NCBI GenBank assembly: GCA_050018415.1
Contig: JBEKAB010000004.1
Span: 116,262 to 180,261 of the forward strand
Direction of reading: 5' to 3'
From: UBA1161 sp002311745
GTDB lineage: Bacteria > Planctomycetota > Phycisphaerae > Tepidisphaerales > Tepidisphaeraceae
DNA: 64,000 bases
Shown here: positions 56,452-64,000 of the stretch, in pieces
Numbering within the stretch: the first letter of the stretch is position 1
Layout of the letters: each line of letters starts with the position of its first letter
Notes under the pieces: generated by a model
What the model saw: the letters and a program-made list of their open reading frames with translations, nothing else
Database searches by the model: none
What the model was told of the DNA's origin: nothing
Made by a program: the position numbers and the translations under genes

Positions 56452-57404
56452 GCCAGATGATTACCCGTCACTCGCGCCCCTTCGGGCACGAGGCTGCTGT
56501 GCGGCAGCGACGCGAACGGCCCAATCACGCAACCCGCGCCCACCGTGCTGTCGCGACCGATGAAGGTGAACGGCTGAATGATCGTGTCCGGGCCGATCGA
56601 CACGTTGGCCTCGATGTACGTGCCGGCGGAGCTGACGATGCTCACGCCGTCATCCCGCAATTTCCGCTGTATCCGCTCCTGCATGACCGCATCCGCCTCG
56701 GCCAGTTGCTGGCGCGTGTTGGGCGCCAGGATATCTTCCGCTGCCGCCGCCTGAATCGCCACCACTTTTTTCCCCGCGGCGCGCAAAATGGCGTAGATAT
56801 CGGTCAGGTAATATTCCCCTTTCTTGTTGTCCTTGGTCAACTTGGACAGCGCCAAGAGCAGTTCCTCGGCCTTGACGCAGTAGAGGCTGGGAAAGACCTC
56901 GCGGATTTGGCGCTGCTGGGCCGTGCAGTCGATTTGCTCGACAATTTGCAGGAATTGCCCGTCCTTGGAGCGGACCACCCGCCCATAGCCGGTAGGGTCT
57001 TCCAGCACCGCCGTGGCCATGGTGGCCGCCGCCCGTTCGTCCCGGTGCGTTCGCAATAGCGTTTGCAGCACTTCCGCCCGTATCAGCGGCGTATCACCCG
57101 CCAGCAGCAACACGTCTCCCCGGTGCCCACGCAGTTGCCCCTGGCACATCCGCGCCGCATGGCCGGTGCCCAACTGCTCGGTCTGCTCGACGAATTCGAC
57201 CCGCCGATCCTGGCCGAACTGCGCCATCACCTCTTCCTTGCCGTAACCCACCACCACCAGCGCCCGCGTCACCTCCGCGGCGAAACAGGCGTCCAAAATC
57301 CACCCCAGCATGGGCTTGCCGCAGATTTCGTGCAGCGGCTTGGGCCGCTTGGACTTCATCCGCGTCGATTTGCCCGCGGCCAGAATGATCGCCGTCAACG
57401 ACAT
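56448..57404 (-). CDS. glmU: GlmU-like UTP-sugar pyrophosphorylase with shortened left-handed helix domain
   Basis: The 318-residue protein has an N-terminal pyrophosphorylase domain: AIILAAGKSTRMKSKRPKPL, EQLGTGHAARMCQGQL, LLLAGDTPLIRAEVLQTLL and PTGYGRVVRSKDG. Only about 70 residues of hexapeptide repeats follow (VSIGPDTIIQPFTFIGRDST, VGAGCVIGPFASL), against about 210 in bifunctional GlmU. The acetyltransferase His/Lys block is therefore absent, and it probably makes UDP-GlcNAc from a pre-acetylated substrate. The ATG at 57404 is used; a TTG two codons upstream is possible. It is the first gene of the operon. Confidence 0.9.
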   Translation of the reverse strand: MSLTAIILAAGKSTRMKSKRPKPLHEICGKPMLGWILDACFAAEVTRALVVVGYGKEEVMAQFGQDRRVEFVEQTEQLGTGHAARMCQGQLRGHRGDVLLLAGDTPLIRAEVLQTLLRTHRDERAAATMATAVLEDPTGYGRVVRSKDGQFLQIVEQIDCTAQQRQIREVFPSLYCVKAEELLLALSKLTKDNKKGEYYLTDIYAILRAAGKKVVAIQAAAAEDILAPNTRQQLAEADAVMQERIQRKLRDDGVSIVSSAGTYIEANVSIGPDTIIQPFTFIGRDSTVGAGCVIGPFASLPHSSLVPEGARVTGNHLA

Positions 57405-57428
57405 CTCCAAGGTCCCAATCGGATAATG

Positions 57429-57499
57429 CTACCCGGCCTGGATTCGAACCAGGACAAAGAGAACCAAAATCTCTTGTGCTACCGTTACACCACCGGGTA
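57429..57499 (-). tRNA. tRNA-Gln (TTG)
   Basis: A 71-base cloverleaf: acceptor TACCCGG/CCGGGTA, D arm GGTGTAACGGTAGCAC, anticodon stem-loop AGAGATTTTGGTTCTCT with anticodon TTG, T arm CCTGGTTCGAATCCAGG, discriminator G. CCA is not encoded. It lies 24 bases upstream of glmU on the same strand and may share its transcript. Confidence 0.96.
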
Positions 57500-57816
57500 A
57501 GGCTCGAAGCCAACGCCGACTAGCGGTAAGGACGTGACTTCGCGGGACTCGGCGGCATGCGCCGGTCATCTTCCGAGGCACGCGCCGGTTCAAACCGCGA
57601 GGTCCGACGCGTCTCGTCTACCCATCCGGCCACGCGCCGGACCTCTCGACAAATGCCCCATCGGGGGGAAGACCGGCCGAATCCTACGGCCAGGGCATGC
57701 ATTGTCAAGCTCGGCCTGAAACGCCCCCGGGGATCGCTTTTCTTCGCCGAGGAGGGTGATATAGTGTGTTCCTCGGGCGGCATGGGAAGCCGCCTGTCAC
57801 TTGCCAAGGATCGGCT
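57500..57816. other. Intergenic stretch between tRNA-Gln and a lipoprotein gene
   Basis: No gene or RNA family is recognised. It contains several short GC-rich dyads (CCGGCCACGCGCCGG near 57630) and presumably the divergent promoters for the tRNA/glmU operon and the lipoprotein gene. A TATAGT at 57760-57765 could be a -10 for the latter, with no convincing -35. Confidence 0.4.
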
Positions 57817-59067
57817 ATGTTCAATTCTCGAATCCTTTCCGCTGCATTCATCCTGCTGGGCTTGGCGATCTGTGGATGTCACGGCCATGGCGGCGGCCAA
57901 AGCGCCTCGCAACCGCCGGGCGTGACGCCGGCTGTACAACCGTCCGCCCAGAACCCGTCTGCGCCGCAAAATCCCGCCGGTGGCGACGATGACGCCGCCA
58001 TTCTGGCGCGCAAGACGTCCCAATACGCCCGCGATCTGGCGCCGATTTTGGAACAGCGCGCCACCCCCGGGGCCGCTGCGCCCACCGTGCCCTCGGTCGT
58101 TCAGTGGGCCCAGCCGACGGTATCGCCGGATTCAGCGCAAACGCCCGCGTCGCCCAACAACCCGGCCGCCCCCGTTGCTCCCGCGCGCGCCCCGGCCGTG
58201 GCGCCGGCCACGCAGCCGCAGCTGACCGCCGACAATTCCGCCAACCACGCCGTGGATTTGGCCGCCGCCAGGTTCAAGGATGATGTCCCGGAAATCCTGC
58301 CCGAAAGCGCGGATCGCATTTCCGATGCTCCGCCCGCCCCCCGCGCCCCGACGGTGGTGGCGCCGGCCACCGCCGGCAGCGATGAATTGGAAAAGCAACT
58401 GCATCAGCAGGTGGTGGATTATCCGCGCGACATGGGCAACCAGATCGATTACCAACTGCTGCGTTTCGCGCGGGACGAGCCGACGCCCGATCTATCCACC
58501 ACCGCCGGCCTCAGCACGGAGGACCGGGAGATTCTGGCGGCCGTGCTGGATGGCCTGAACAATTTCCGCAACACGGTGCGCGCCGACAGCAACCTGCTTC
58601 TGAGCCGAAAGATTCAGCCGATTCTGGACATGGCGGACCGCCTGCGCGGGCGGGCCGAATTGACCATCCCCACCATCGCCCTGTGCACGCGCGTGGACAG
58701 TTTCGGCGTGTATCGCCCGGTTTCCGCGCCTCGCTTCGCCGCCGGCAAGGACAACGAAGTCATCGTCTATTGCGAGCTGGCCAATTTCACGGCCGTCCAG
58801 AACGGCGACAAGTTGTGGGAAACGCGCCTCAAGCAGGAGATCGTCCTGTACACGGACACCGGCATGGCCGTTTGGCCGGAGAAATCCAACGCCCAATTGT
58901 TTGTCGATCTGGCGCGCAACCGCCGCCACGACTTTTTCATCCCGCGCAAGATCAAGCTCCCGGCCGCCCTGACCATCGGCCGGTATCTGCTGAAGGTGAC
59001 GATCAGCGACGTGCAGTCCAACCGCATGGCCGAAGCCACCGCCCCCATCGAGATCGTTGCCGAGTAA
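57817..59067 (+). CDS. Lipoprotein with disordered Ala/Pro-rich N-terminal region, function unknown
   Basis: The 416-residue protein has a signal peptide with lipobox AICGC (FILLGLAICGC), then about 190 residues of low-complexity Ala/Pro/Gln. A folded C-terminal half follows: DYPRDMGNQIDYQLLRFARD, LDGLNNFRNTVRADSNLLLS and VYCELANFTAVQNGDKLWET leading to a beta-sandwich-like end (GRYLLKVTISDVQSNRMAEA). AAGGA lies 6 bases before the ATG. The pattern is familiar from conserved planctomycete lipoproteins of unknown role. It is monocistronic. Confidence 0.75.
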   Translation: MFNSRILSAAFILLGLAICGCHGHGGGQSASQPPGVTPAVQPSAQNPSAPQNPAGGDDDAAILARKTSQYARDLAPILEQRATPGAAAPTVPSVVQWAQPTVSPDSAQTPASPNNPAAPVAPARAPAVAPATQPQLTADNSANHAVDLAAARFKDDVPEILPESADRISDAPPAPRAPTVVAPATAGSDELEKQLHQQVVDYPRDMGNQIDYQLLRFARDEPTPDLSTTAGLSTEDREILAAVLDGLNNFRNTVRADSNLLLSRKIQPILDMADRLRGRAELTIPTIALCTRVDSFGVYRPVSAPRFAAGKDNEVIVYCELANFTAVQNGDKLWETRLKQEIVLYTDTGMAVWPEKSNAQLFVDLARNRRHDFFIPRKIKLPAALTIGRYLLKVTISDVQSNRMAEATAPIEIVAE

Positions 59068-59186
59068 TCCGCACTCCGCTGTGCCGGTCAAATGGATCTG
59101 CCGGCGGTGAGCTGCTCATTGGATTTTGCCGGGCCGCGCAAACGCGCGTCCTTTCTCTTCGTCGAACCGGAAGGACCTACGGCTGC

Positions 59187-60185
59187 TCAGCGACCGGTCA
59201 TTTGCTCCAGCTTTTCCGGGTACCGAGCCCCGTGAACCGTAATCTTCGAGGCAGCGCTATCGACGTCGCGTAGATCGTCGGGCGTGAGTTCGACTGCGAC
59301 TGCTCCAATGTTCTCGTCCAAGCGATGTAGCTTCGTGGTTCCCGGGATCGGAACGATCCACGGCTTCTGGGCCAGCAGCCACGCGAGCGCAATCTGGGCA
59401 GGTGTCGCCTTCTTCCGCTGGCCGATCTTGCCGAGCAGATCGATCAGGGCCTGATTCGCCTTGAGAGCCTCTGGCGTGAAGCGAGGGAGGGTGCTGCGGA
59501 AGTCGGTACTATCAAAGGTCGCGTTTTCGTCGATCTTCCCCGTGAGGAAGCCCTTGCCCAGCGGGCTATACGGCACGAAGCCGATTCCGAGTTCCTCAAG
59601 GGTCGGGATCACTTCCTTCTCGGGGGATCTCGTCCACAGCGAGTATTCGCTCTGGAGAGCGGTGATCGGCTGGACGGCGTGTGCACGACGGATCGTTTGC
59701 ACGCCTGCTTCGGAAAGGCCGAAGTGCTTGACCTTGCCGTCGTGGATCAATTCCTTCACCGCACCGGCCACCTCTTCGATCGGCACGTTCGGGTCAACCC
59801 GGTGCTGGTAGAGCAAGTCGATGGTCTCGACCTTGAGCCGCTTGAGCGAGCCCTCGACGGCCTGCTTGATGTGCTCCGGCCGGCTGTTCAGGCCCGCAGC
59901 ACCCGGCCGCTTATCGCTGCCACTCAGATCGAACCCGAACTTGGTGGCGATCACTACTTGTTTGCGGAAGGGAGCGAGGGCTTCGCCCACAAGCTCTTCG
60001 TTCAAGAACGGGCCGTAGACTTCGGCCGTGTCAAAGAATGTGATGCCGCGTTCCACGGCGGCATGGAGAAGTGAGGTCATCTCCTGCTTGTCCTTTGGCG
60101 GGCCATAGGAAAAGCTCATTCCCATGCAGCCGAGGCCGAGGGCCGAAACTTCCAAGCCACTTTTTCCAAGGTTACGCTTTTGCAT
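59187..60185 (-). CDS. Aldo/keto reductase
   Basis: The 332-residue protein has MQKRNLGKSGLEVSALGLGC, the catalytic FFDTAEVYGPFLNEELVGEA, VVIATKFGFDLSG, DLLYQHRVDPNVPIEEVAG, and the cofactor end PIPGTTKLHRLDENIGAV. This is the AKR subfamily common beside AraC regulators (YajO/IolS-like). It follows a cupin gene by 42 bases on the same strand; the pair faces a divergent AraC gene, a recurrent regulator-enzyme layout. Confidence 0.93.
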   Translation of the reverse strand: MQKRNLGKSGLEVSALGLGCMGMSFSYGPPKDKQEMTSLLHAAVERGITFFDTAEVYGPFLNEELVGEALAPFRKQVVIATKFGFDLSGSDKRPGAAGLNSRPEHIKQAVEGSLKRLKVETIDLLYQHRVDPNVPIEEVAGAVKELIHDGKVKHFGLSEAGVQTIRRAHAVQPITALQSEYSLWTRSPEKEVIPTLEELGIGFVPYSPLGKGFLTGKIDENATFDSTDFRSTLPRFTPEALKANQALIDLLGKIGQRKKATPAQIALAWLLAQKPWIVPIPGTTKLHRLDENIGAVAVELTPDDLRDVDSAASKITVHGARYPEKLEQMTGR

Positions 60186-60227
60186 AGTTTTTCCTTAAGT
60201 TGAAGTCAGTTACTCGAATTCCTTTCG

Positions 60228-60632
60228 TTATTGATCCGGCCCGCGGTATTGCTCGTCGGTGACTTGTTCCATCCAGTCGGCGCTCTTGCCGTCGAGCTTT
60301 TCGACGATGGCGATGTGCGTCATCGCCGTGGTTGCCGTGGCGCCGTGCCAGTGCTTTTCGCCCGGCGGGAACCAAATCACGTCGCCCGGCCTGATTTCCT
60401 GGACCGGCCCACCCCAGCGCTGCACCCAGCCGCAACCCGCCGTCACGATCAAGGTCTGACCGAGCGGGTGCGTGTGCCATGCGGTGCGGGCACCAGGCTC
60501 AAAGGTCACGCTGGCACCAAATACTCGCGCCGGTTCGGGTGCATCAAACAGCGGATCAACCCGTACGGTGCCAGTGAAGTAGTTTGCCGGTCCCTTGCCG
60601 GAAGGTTGAGAGCCGCTTCGTTTGATTTCCAT
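60228..60632 (-). CDS. Cupin domain protein
   Basis: The 134-residue single cupin has metal-binding motif 1 in FEPGARTAWHTHPLGQTLIV (His, His, Gln) and motif 2 in RPGDVIWFPPGEKHWHGAT. The N-terminal FTGTVRVDPLF is typical of the small cupins encoded next to AKR and carboxymuconolactone decarboxylase genes. Its function is often unknown (detoxification or quinone-related). The ATG at 60632 has AAAGGAG upstream. It is the first gene of a two-gene operon with the aldo/keto reductase. Confidence 0.9.
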   Translation of the reverse strand: MEIKRSGSQPSGKGPANYFTGTVRVDPLFDAPEPARVFGASVTFEPGARTAWHTHPLGQTLIVTAGCGWVQRWGGPVQEIRPGDVIWFPPGEKHWHGATATTAMTHIAIVEKLDGKSADWMEQVTDEQYRGPDQ

Positions 60633-60828
60633 TTGGTTTCTCCTTTGGCTTGATGGGCCAGCGCTTGAACCACAGTCCAAGTCGCCCGCGAGATTCGTAT
60701 CGCATCTCGCCTTTTTCCGGAGTTTACGCAGGTGGTTGCCCGGGGCGGTATGACGATCCTCGAAACTGCTTGTATAATCCTCCAAAAGGCGTCTTAATGC
60801 GGCGCACTGACCGGCGAAGGTGTTTACG

Positions 60829-61776
60829 ATGCCCAGGATGATGAACGTTGCCCGCGAACAACAGGACAGCCGCATGCAGGCCGACCAGGAGGAACTTGCC
60901 GAGCGAATTGCGCTGGCGCTGCCGCGCGACGGGACGGCAGAGCCGCAGCCGGGCGTGCACTTCCGCCGCCATTCGACGCCGACCCAGCGCGTTTACGCCT
61001 CGTCTCAGCCGTCGTTCTGCGTGATCGCGCAGGGCAGCAAAGACATCCTGCTCGGCGAGGACAGATTCCGATACGACACCGCGCACTACCTGATCAGCAC
61101 GATCGAGTTGCCGCTGATAGGCGAAGTTGTGGAAGCGTCGCCTCAGCGGCCGTACCTTAGTTTCCGGCTGGTGCTTGATCCCTCGGTCGTTACGTCGGTG
61201 ATGGTGGAGTCGGGCCTCGTACAGCCGCGCCTTGATGGCGGCGTGAAGGCGGTCGATGTCAGCCCGCTTGACGCGAATTTGCTCGATGCCACGCTGCGCC
61301 TCGTGCGGCTGATCGACAAACCAACCGAGTACCGCGCGCTCGCACCGCTTGTGGTCCGCGAGATCGTCTTCCGCCTGCTGACGGGGGCACAGGCCAACCG
61401 CATGCGTCACCTCGCGACGTTCGGCGGTCATGCGCACCGGATGGTTCGCGCGGTGAAGAAGCTTCGCGAGAGCTTCGACAAGCCACTGCGGATCGACGAC
61501 ATCGCACGAGAATTCGGCATGAGCGTCTCGGGGTTCCACGCCCACTTCAAGGCCGTGACGGCCATGAGTCCGTTGCAGTTCCAAAAGCAACTGCGGCTTC
61601 AGGAGGCCCGGCGGCTGATGCTGAGCGAGAACCTCGACGCTGCGGAGGCCGGCTACCGTGTCGGCTACGATGATGCCTCGCACTTCAACCGAGAATACAA
61701 GCGACATTTCGGCCAGCCGCCTATGCGGGATGTCGAGCGGCTGCGAGAACTCGCCAGTCCTAGCGCCATTGTGTAG
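60829..61776 (+). CDS. AraC family transcriptional regulator (AraC_N type)
   Basis: The protein has about 315 residues. An N-terminal sensory cupin-like domain (RRHSTPTQRVYASSQPSFCV, IAQGSKDILLGEDRFRYDTA, HYLISTIELPLIGEVVEAS) precedes two HTH motifs (IDDIAREFGMSVSGFHAHFK and AAEAGYRVGYDDASHFNREY followed by KRHFGQPPMRD). The start is uncertain among ATGs and a GTG between 60820 and 60838. It is divergent from the cupin/aldo-keto operon across about 200 bases and most likely controls it. Confidence 0.92.
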   Translation: MPRMMNVAREQQDSRMQADQEELAERIALALPRDGTAEPQPGVHFRRHSTPTQRVYASSQPSFCVIAQGSKDILLGEDRFRYDTAHYLISTIELPLIGEVVEASPQRPYLSFRLVLDPSVVTSVMVESGLVQPRLDGGVKAVDVSPLDANLLDATLRLVRLIDKPTEYRALAPLVVREIVFRLLTGAQANRMRHLATFGGHAHRMVRAVKKLRESFDKPLRIDDIAREFGMSVSGFHAHFKAVTAMSPLQFQKQLRLQEARRLMLSENLDAAEAGYRVGYDDASHFNREYKRHFGQPPMRDVERLRELASPSAIV

Positions 61777-61933
61777 CGGTGGGAACGCACGCCGTGAGCA
61801 CGTGCGGTGCAGGCGAAGAGTTCAAATCCTGCTCGATGGAACGAACATAACCACCTGTGATGGCAAGGGGTTGCAAACGATTCGGCGTGACAGGATTTGA
61901 ACCTCCGCGTCCGGTGATACACTGCCTGTTCCG

Positions 61934-63868
61934 ATGGCAGAACCGCAAAAGCCCGGGACGCGTTGGCTCTTGCCGACCTTGGTCCTGGCCGCCGCCGCGC
62001 TTGCGGCGTACTGGCCCGTGCTGCACAACGGATTTGTCTGGGATGACGACCGCTACATCCAGGGCAACGTCCAGCTTCTAACCGCCCGAGGTCTGGGGCG
62101 GATTTGGTTATCCATCGGCTCCGAGCCGCAGTATTACCCGCTCACCCACACCACGTTCTGGCTGGAATACCGCCTGTGGCGCGGCAACCCGCTGCCGTAC
62201 CACCTGGACAATCTTCTGTTGCACACGGCAAGCGCGATCGTTCTTTGGCGGCTCCTGCGGCGACTGCAAATCCCCGGCGCCTGGATCGTGGCCCTGCTCT
62301 TCTGCGTCCATCCCGTCCAAGTCGAATCCGTCGCCTGGGCCACCGAACGCAAAAATGTCCTTTCCGGGTTGCTCTATTTTCTGGCGGCGTGGGCGTATCT
62401 GCGACCAGACCTAAGCCCGCGGTGGCCCTGGTACCTGGCGAGTCTTGTTCTGTTTGGCGCGGCACTATTGGCAAAATCGGTCACGGGGACGCTGCCGGCC
62501 GCGATCTTGCTCATCATCTGGTGGAAGCGCGGGCGCATCAGTGGGCGTGACATCCGGCTGCTGGTCCCCTTTTTCCTGGCCGCGGCGACCATGGGATCGC
62601 TGACCGCGTGGATGGAGAAGCACGTGGTGGGGGCCGTCGGACCGGACTTCCCGTCCAATTTTTTGCAGCGTCTTTGCATCGCCGCAAGAGCGCCGTGGTT
62701 TTATCTGTCCAAGCTGATTTGGCCGGCCAAGCTCACCTTCATGTATCCGCGCTGGACGGTGGATCCGATCCACCGCCCCTGGCTGTTGCTGTTTGCGCTT
62801 TGCATCGTGACGGCGACTGCCGGCCTGTGGCTCCTGCGCGAGCGTCTGGGCCGTGGCCCACTGACCGCCTGGCTCGATTTCCTGCTTACGCTCTTTCCCG
62901 CTCTGGGATTTGCCAACTTTTTCCCGATGCGCTACTCGTACGTCGCGGACCATTTCCAATACCTGGCCTGCATCGGCCCGATCGTGCTCTTTGCCGCGGC
63001 GCTATCCGGGTCGTTGCCGCGCTGGGCCGGTTCGACAGCGCTGCTCGCGATCGCCGCGATCTTCTGCGTCCTGGCCAATGACCGATGCCGCGTCTATCGC
63101 GATCCCAAGACTCTCTGGGCGGACACGCTGGCCAAGAATCCCGCCGCGTGGGCCGCGCACGTCGGTTACGGCCAGGCGCTGTTGGACGAAGGCCGTCTCG
63201 ACGCCGCGGATGCGCAGTTCCGCGCGGCCCTGCAACTTCGCCCCGACGACGGCACGATTTTCACCCACATCGGACTCTGCTACGCGATGCGCGGCGATGA
63301 TGAGAGAGCCATCCTCTGCTACCGCCGCGCCCTGGACCTTCTGCCTGATTCGCCCGAGCCGATCGTCCACAGGTTCCGCGCCGAGCCGTACTACTACATG
63401 GGCATCGCGTACGCCGACCTGGCCGATCGGCGGGGGGGCGATGCGCATGATCGTCAGCTCGCCATCGACGCGTATCGCCAGGCCATCCAAATTGAGCCCC
63501 ATTACGAGTTGGCGATGATCAACCTGGGTTTGCTTTACGCTTCCGAGCAAAAATACGACGATGCGATCGACGAATATCGCCGGGCGCTGCTCGTCAATCC
63601 CGATTCGGTCAAGGCCCGCAACAATCTGGGCAACGCGCTAGTCGCTCTCGGCCGGTTGGACGAAGCGATGGACGAGTACCGCCAAGTCTTGCAGGATCAT
63701 CCTGACAATGCGATCGCGCACAACGGTCTGGGCACGGCGTATGCTCGCCGCGGCCAGTGGCCGGCGGCCATCGACCAGTTCCAAGCCGCGATCCGCATCG
63801 ACCCCGGCTTCGACTTGGCCCGGCACAATCTTCTGTCCGCCCTGGCCGCCCAGCAGCAAGGGCGTTGA
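61934..63868 (+). CDS. Membrane TPR protein, TMTC / O-mannosyltransferase-like
   Basis: The protein has 644 residues. The first 400 are polytopic membrane: AYWPVLHNGFVWDDDRYIQG, QYYPLTHTTFWLEYRLWRG, HLDNLLLHTASAIVLWRLLR and LLFCVHPVQVESVAWATERK. This set is shared by TMTC-type GT-C proteins, including the acidic pair after the first helix. The last 230 residues are TPRs (YDDAIDEYRRALLVNPDSVK, ARNNLGNALVALGRLDEAMD, EYRQVLQDHPDNAIAHNGLG). It probably glycosylates exported proteins or organises such a complex. The intergenic region upstream carries tRNA-like debris. Confidence 0.88.
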   Translation: MAEPQKPGTRWLLPTLVLAAAALAAYWPVLHNGFVWDDDRYIQGNVQLLTARGLGRIWLSIGSEPQYYPLTHTTFWLEYRLWRGNPLPYHLDNLLLHTASAIVLWRLLRRLQIPGAWIVALLFCVHPVQVESVAWATERKNVLSGLLYFLAAWAYLRPDLSPRWPWYLASLVLFGAALLAKSVTGTLPAAILLIIWWKRGRISGRDIRLLVPFFLAAATMGSLTAWMEKHVVGAVGPDFPSNFLQRLCIAARAPWFYLSKLIWPAKLTFMYPRWTVDPIHRPWLLLFALCIVTATAGLWLLRERLGRGPLTAWLDFLLTLFPALGFANFFPMRYSYVADHFQYLACIGPIVLFAAALSGSLPRWAGSTALLAIAAIFCVLANDRCRVYRDPKTLWADTLAKNPAAWAAHVGYGQALLDEGRLDAADAQFRAALQLRPDDGTIFTHIGLCYAMRGDDERAILCYRRALDLLPDSPEPIVHRFRAEPYYYMGIAYADLADRRGGDAHDRQLAIDAYRQAIQIEPHYELAMINLGLLYASEQKYDDAIDEYRRALLVNPDSVKARNNLGNALVALGRLDEAMDEYRQVLQDHPDNAIAHNGLGTAYARRGQWPAAIDQFQAAIRIDPGFDLARHNLLSALAAQQQGR

Positions 63869-63888
63869 AATGCAAATGCAACCGCAGA

Positions 63889-63915
63889 GACGCAGAGGCG
63901 CAGAGACATCTATGA
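63889..63915. repeat. Octamer simple repeat CGCAGAGN
   Basis: CGCAGAGA, CGCAGAGG and CGCAGAGA occur in tandem 20 bases after the stop codon of the TPR protein gene. It is the same type of short intergenic repeat seen at several other places in the window. The remaining bases to the right edge hold no supported gene. Confidence 0.7.
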
Positions 63916-64000
63916 GCAAGCCGTTGTCAAGGCGAACGGGTTTCAACGGGGTGCATCCAAACATCTATTCGACGTCGCCACCGTGGCGCGTCATTTAACG

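Noticed and set aside
57520..58023. Minus-strand frame opposite the start of the lipoprotein gene
   Set aside because: Arg/Pro-rich shadow frame. The plus-strand gene has a ribosome binding site and a proper lipoprotein signal.
61800..61925. Possible tRNA gene or fragment with GGTTCAAATCC (minus) and GTTCAAATCC (plus)
   Set aside because: The minus-strand copy has a T arm and a 3' acceptor-like end, but the matching 5' acceptor strand and anticodon arm are missing. At most it is a 3' tRNA fragment left by integration, and I could not prove even that.
63912..63998. Short frame of 28 codons at the right edge (MSKPLSRRTGFNG)
   Set aside because: No ribosome binding site. It begins inside the octamer repeat region and has no recognisable product.

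Overview
The window is high-GC bacterial DNA and most resembles a planctomycete of the Phycisphaerae type. The pointers are a PEP-CTERM protein, a beta-helix 'choice-of-anchor' remnant, sulfatase-free carbohydrate lipoproteins (GH28, GH29), small planctomycete-type zinc-ribbon proteins, a TMTC-like TPR protein and tRNA genes without encoded CCA. The class assignment is inference from gene content; no rRNA lies in the window.

Layout. 1-5034 is the 5' two thirds of a giant cyclic-glucan-synthase-like gene (minus strand). 5035-9900 is an accessory strip: a decayed tyrosine recombinase, a dispersed repeat, an AbiE toxin-antitoxin pair whose toxin carries an in-frame amber stop, a zinc-ribbon membrane protein and a decayed beta-helix fragment, ending at tRNA-fMet. 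10149-17402 is a tightly overlapped plus-strand operon: receiver protein, M16 peptidase, cyclodeaminase-like protein, two small Cys-rich proteins, a lipoprotein and an RDD protein. 17432-24657 carries metabolic genes (zwf, M29 peptidase, sucC, queC, GH29) plus a nucleotidyltransferase pair. After tRNA-Phe and a YncE-like propeller comes a second accessory strip (26032-29071) with a nucleotidyltransferase fused to WYL-like and zinc-finger regions.

29072-37561 is the most coherent functional block. A six-gene minus-strand operon (DUF2892, RND adaptor, RND pump, rhodanese, cydA, cydB) faces a divergent ArsR regulator across two overlapping sigma70-type promoters that share one palindrome. It is best read as a sulfur/redox (or related toxicant) stress operon joining efflux, sulfur transfer and a resistant terminal oxidase. 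Immediately downstream of arsR lies a 277-bp element of nested inverted repeats that folds as a three-way junction.

37957-48719 holds GH28, a SPINDLY-type TPR glycosyltransferase, a PEP-CTERM protein, a degenerate receiver, a sigma54 activator, an HDOD-GGDEF protein, a thioredoxin-fold protein and lptB. 49271-52382 has a cold-shock gene, an aldo/keto reductase, a GNAT and argH. 52398-57404 is the conserved glmU-prs-rplY-pth-rpsF-ssb-rplI operon, with a short glmU, no rpsR, and heptamer repeats in front of two ribosomal-protein ribosome binding sites. The window ends with tRNA-Gln, a lipoprotein, an AraC/cupin/aldo-keto module and a membrane TPR protein.
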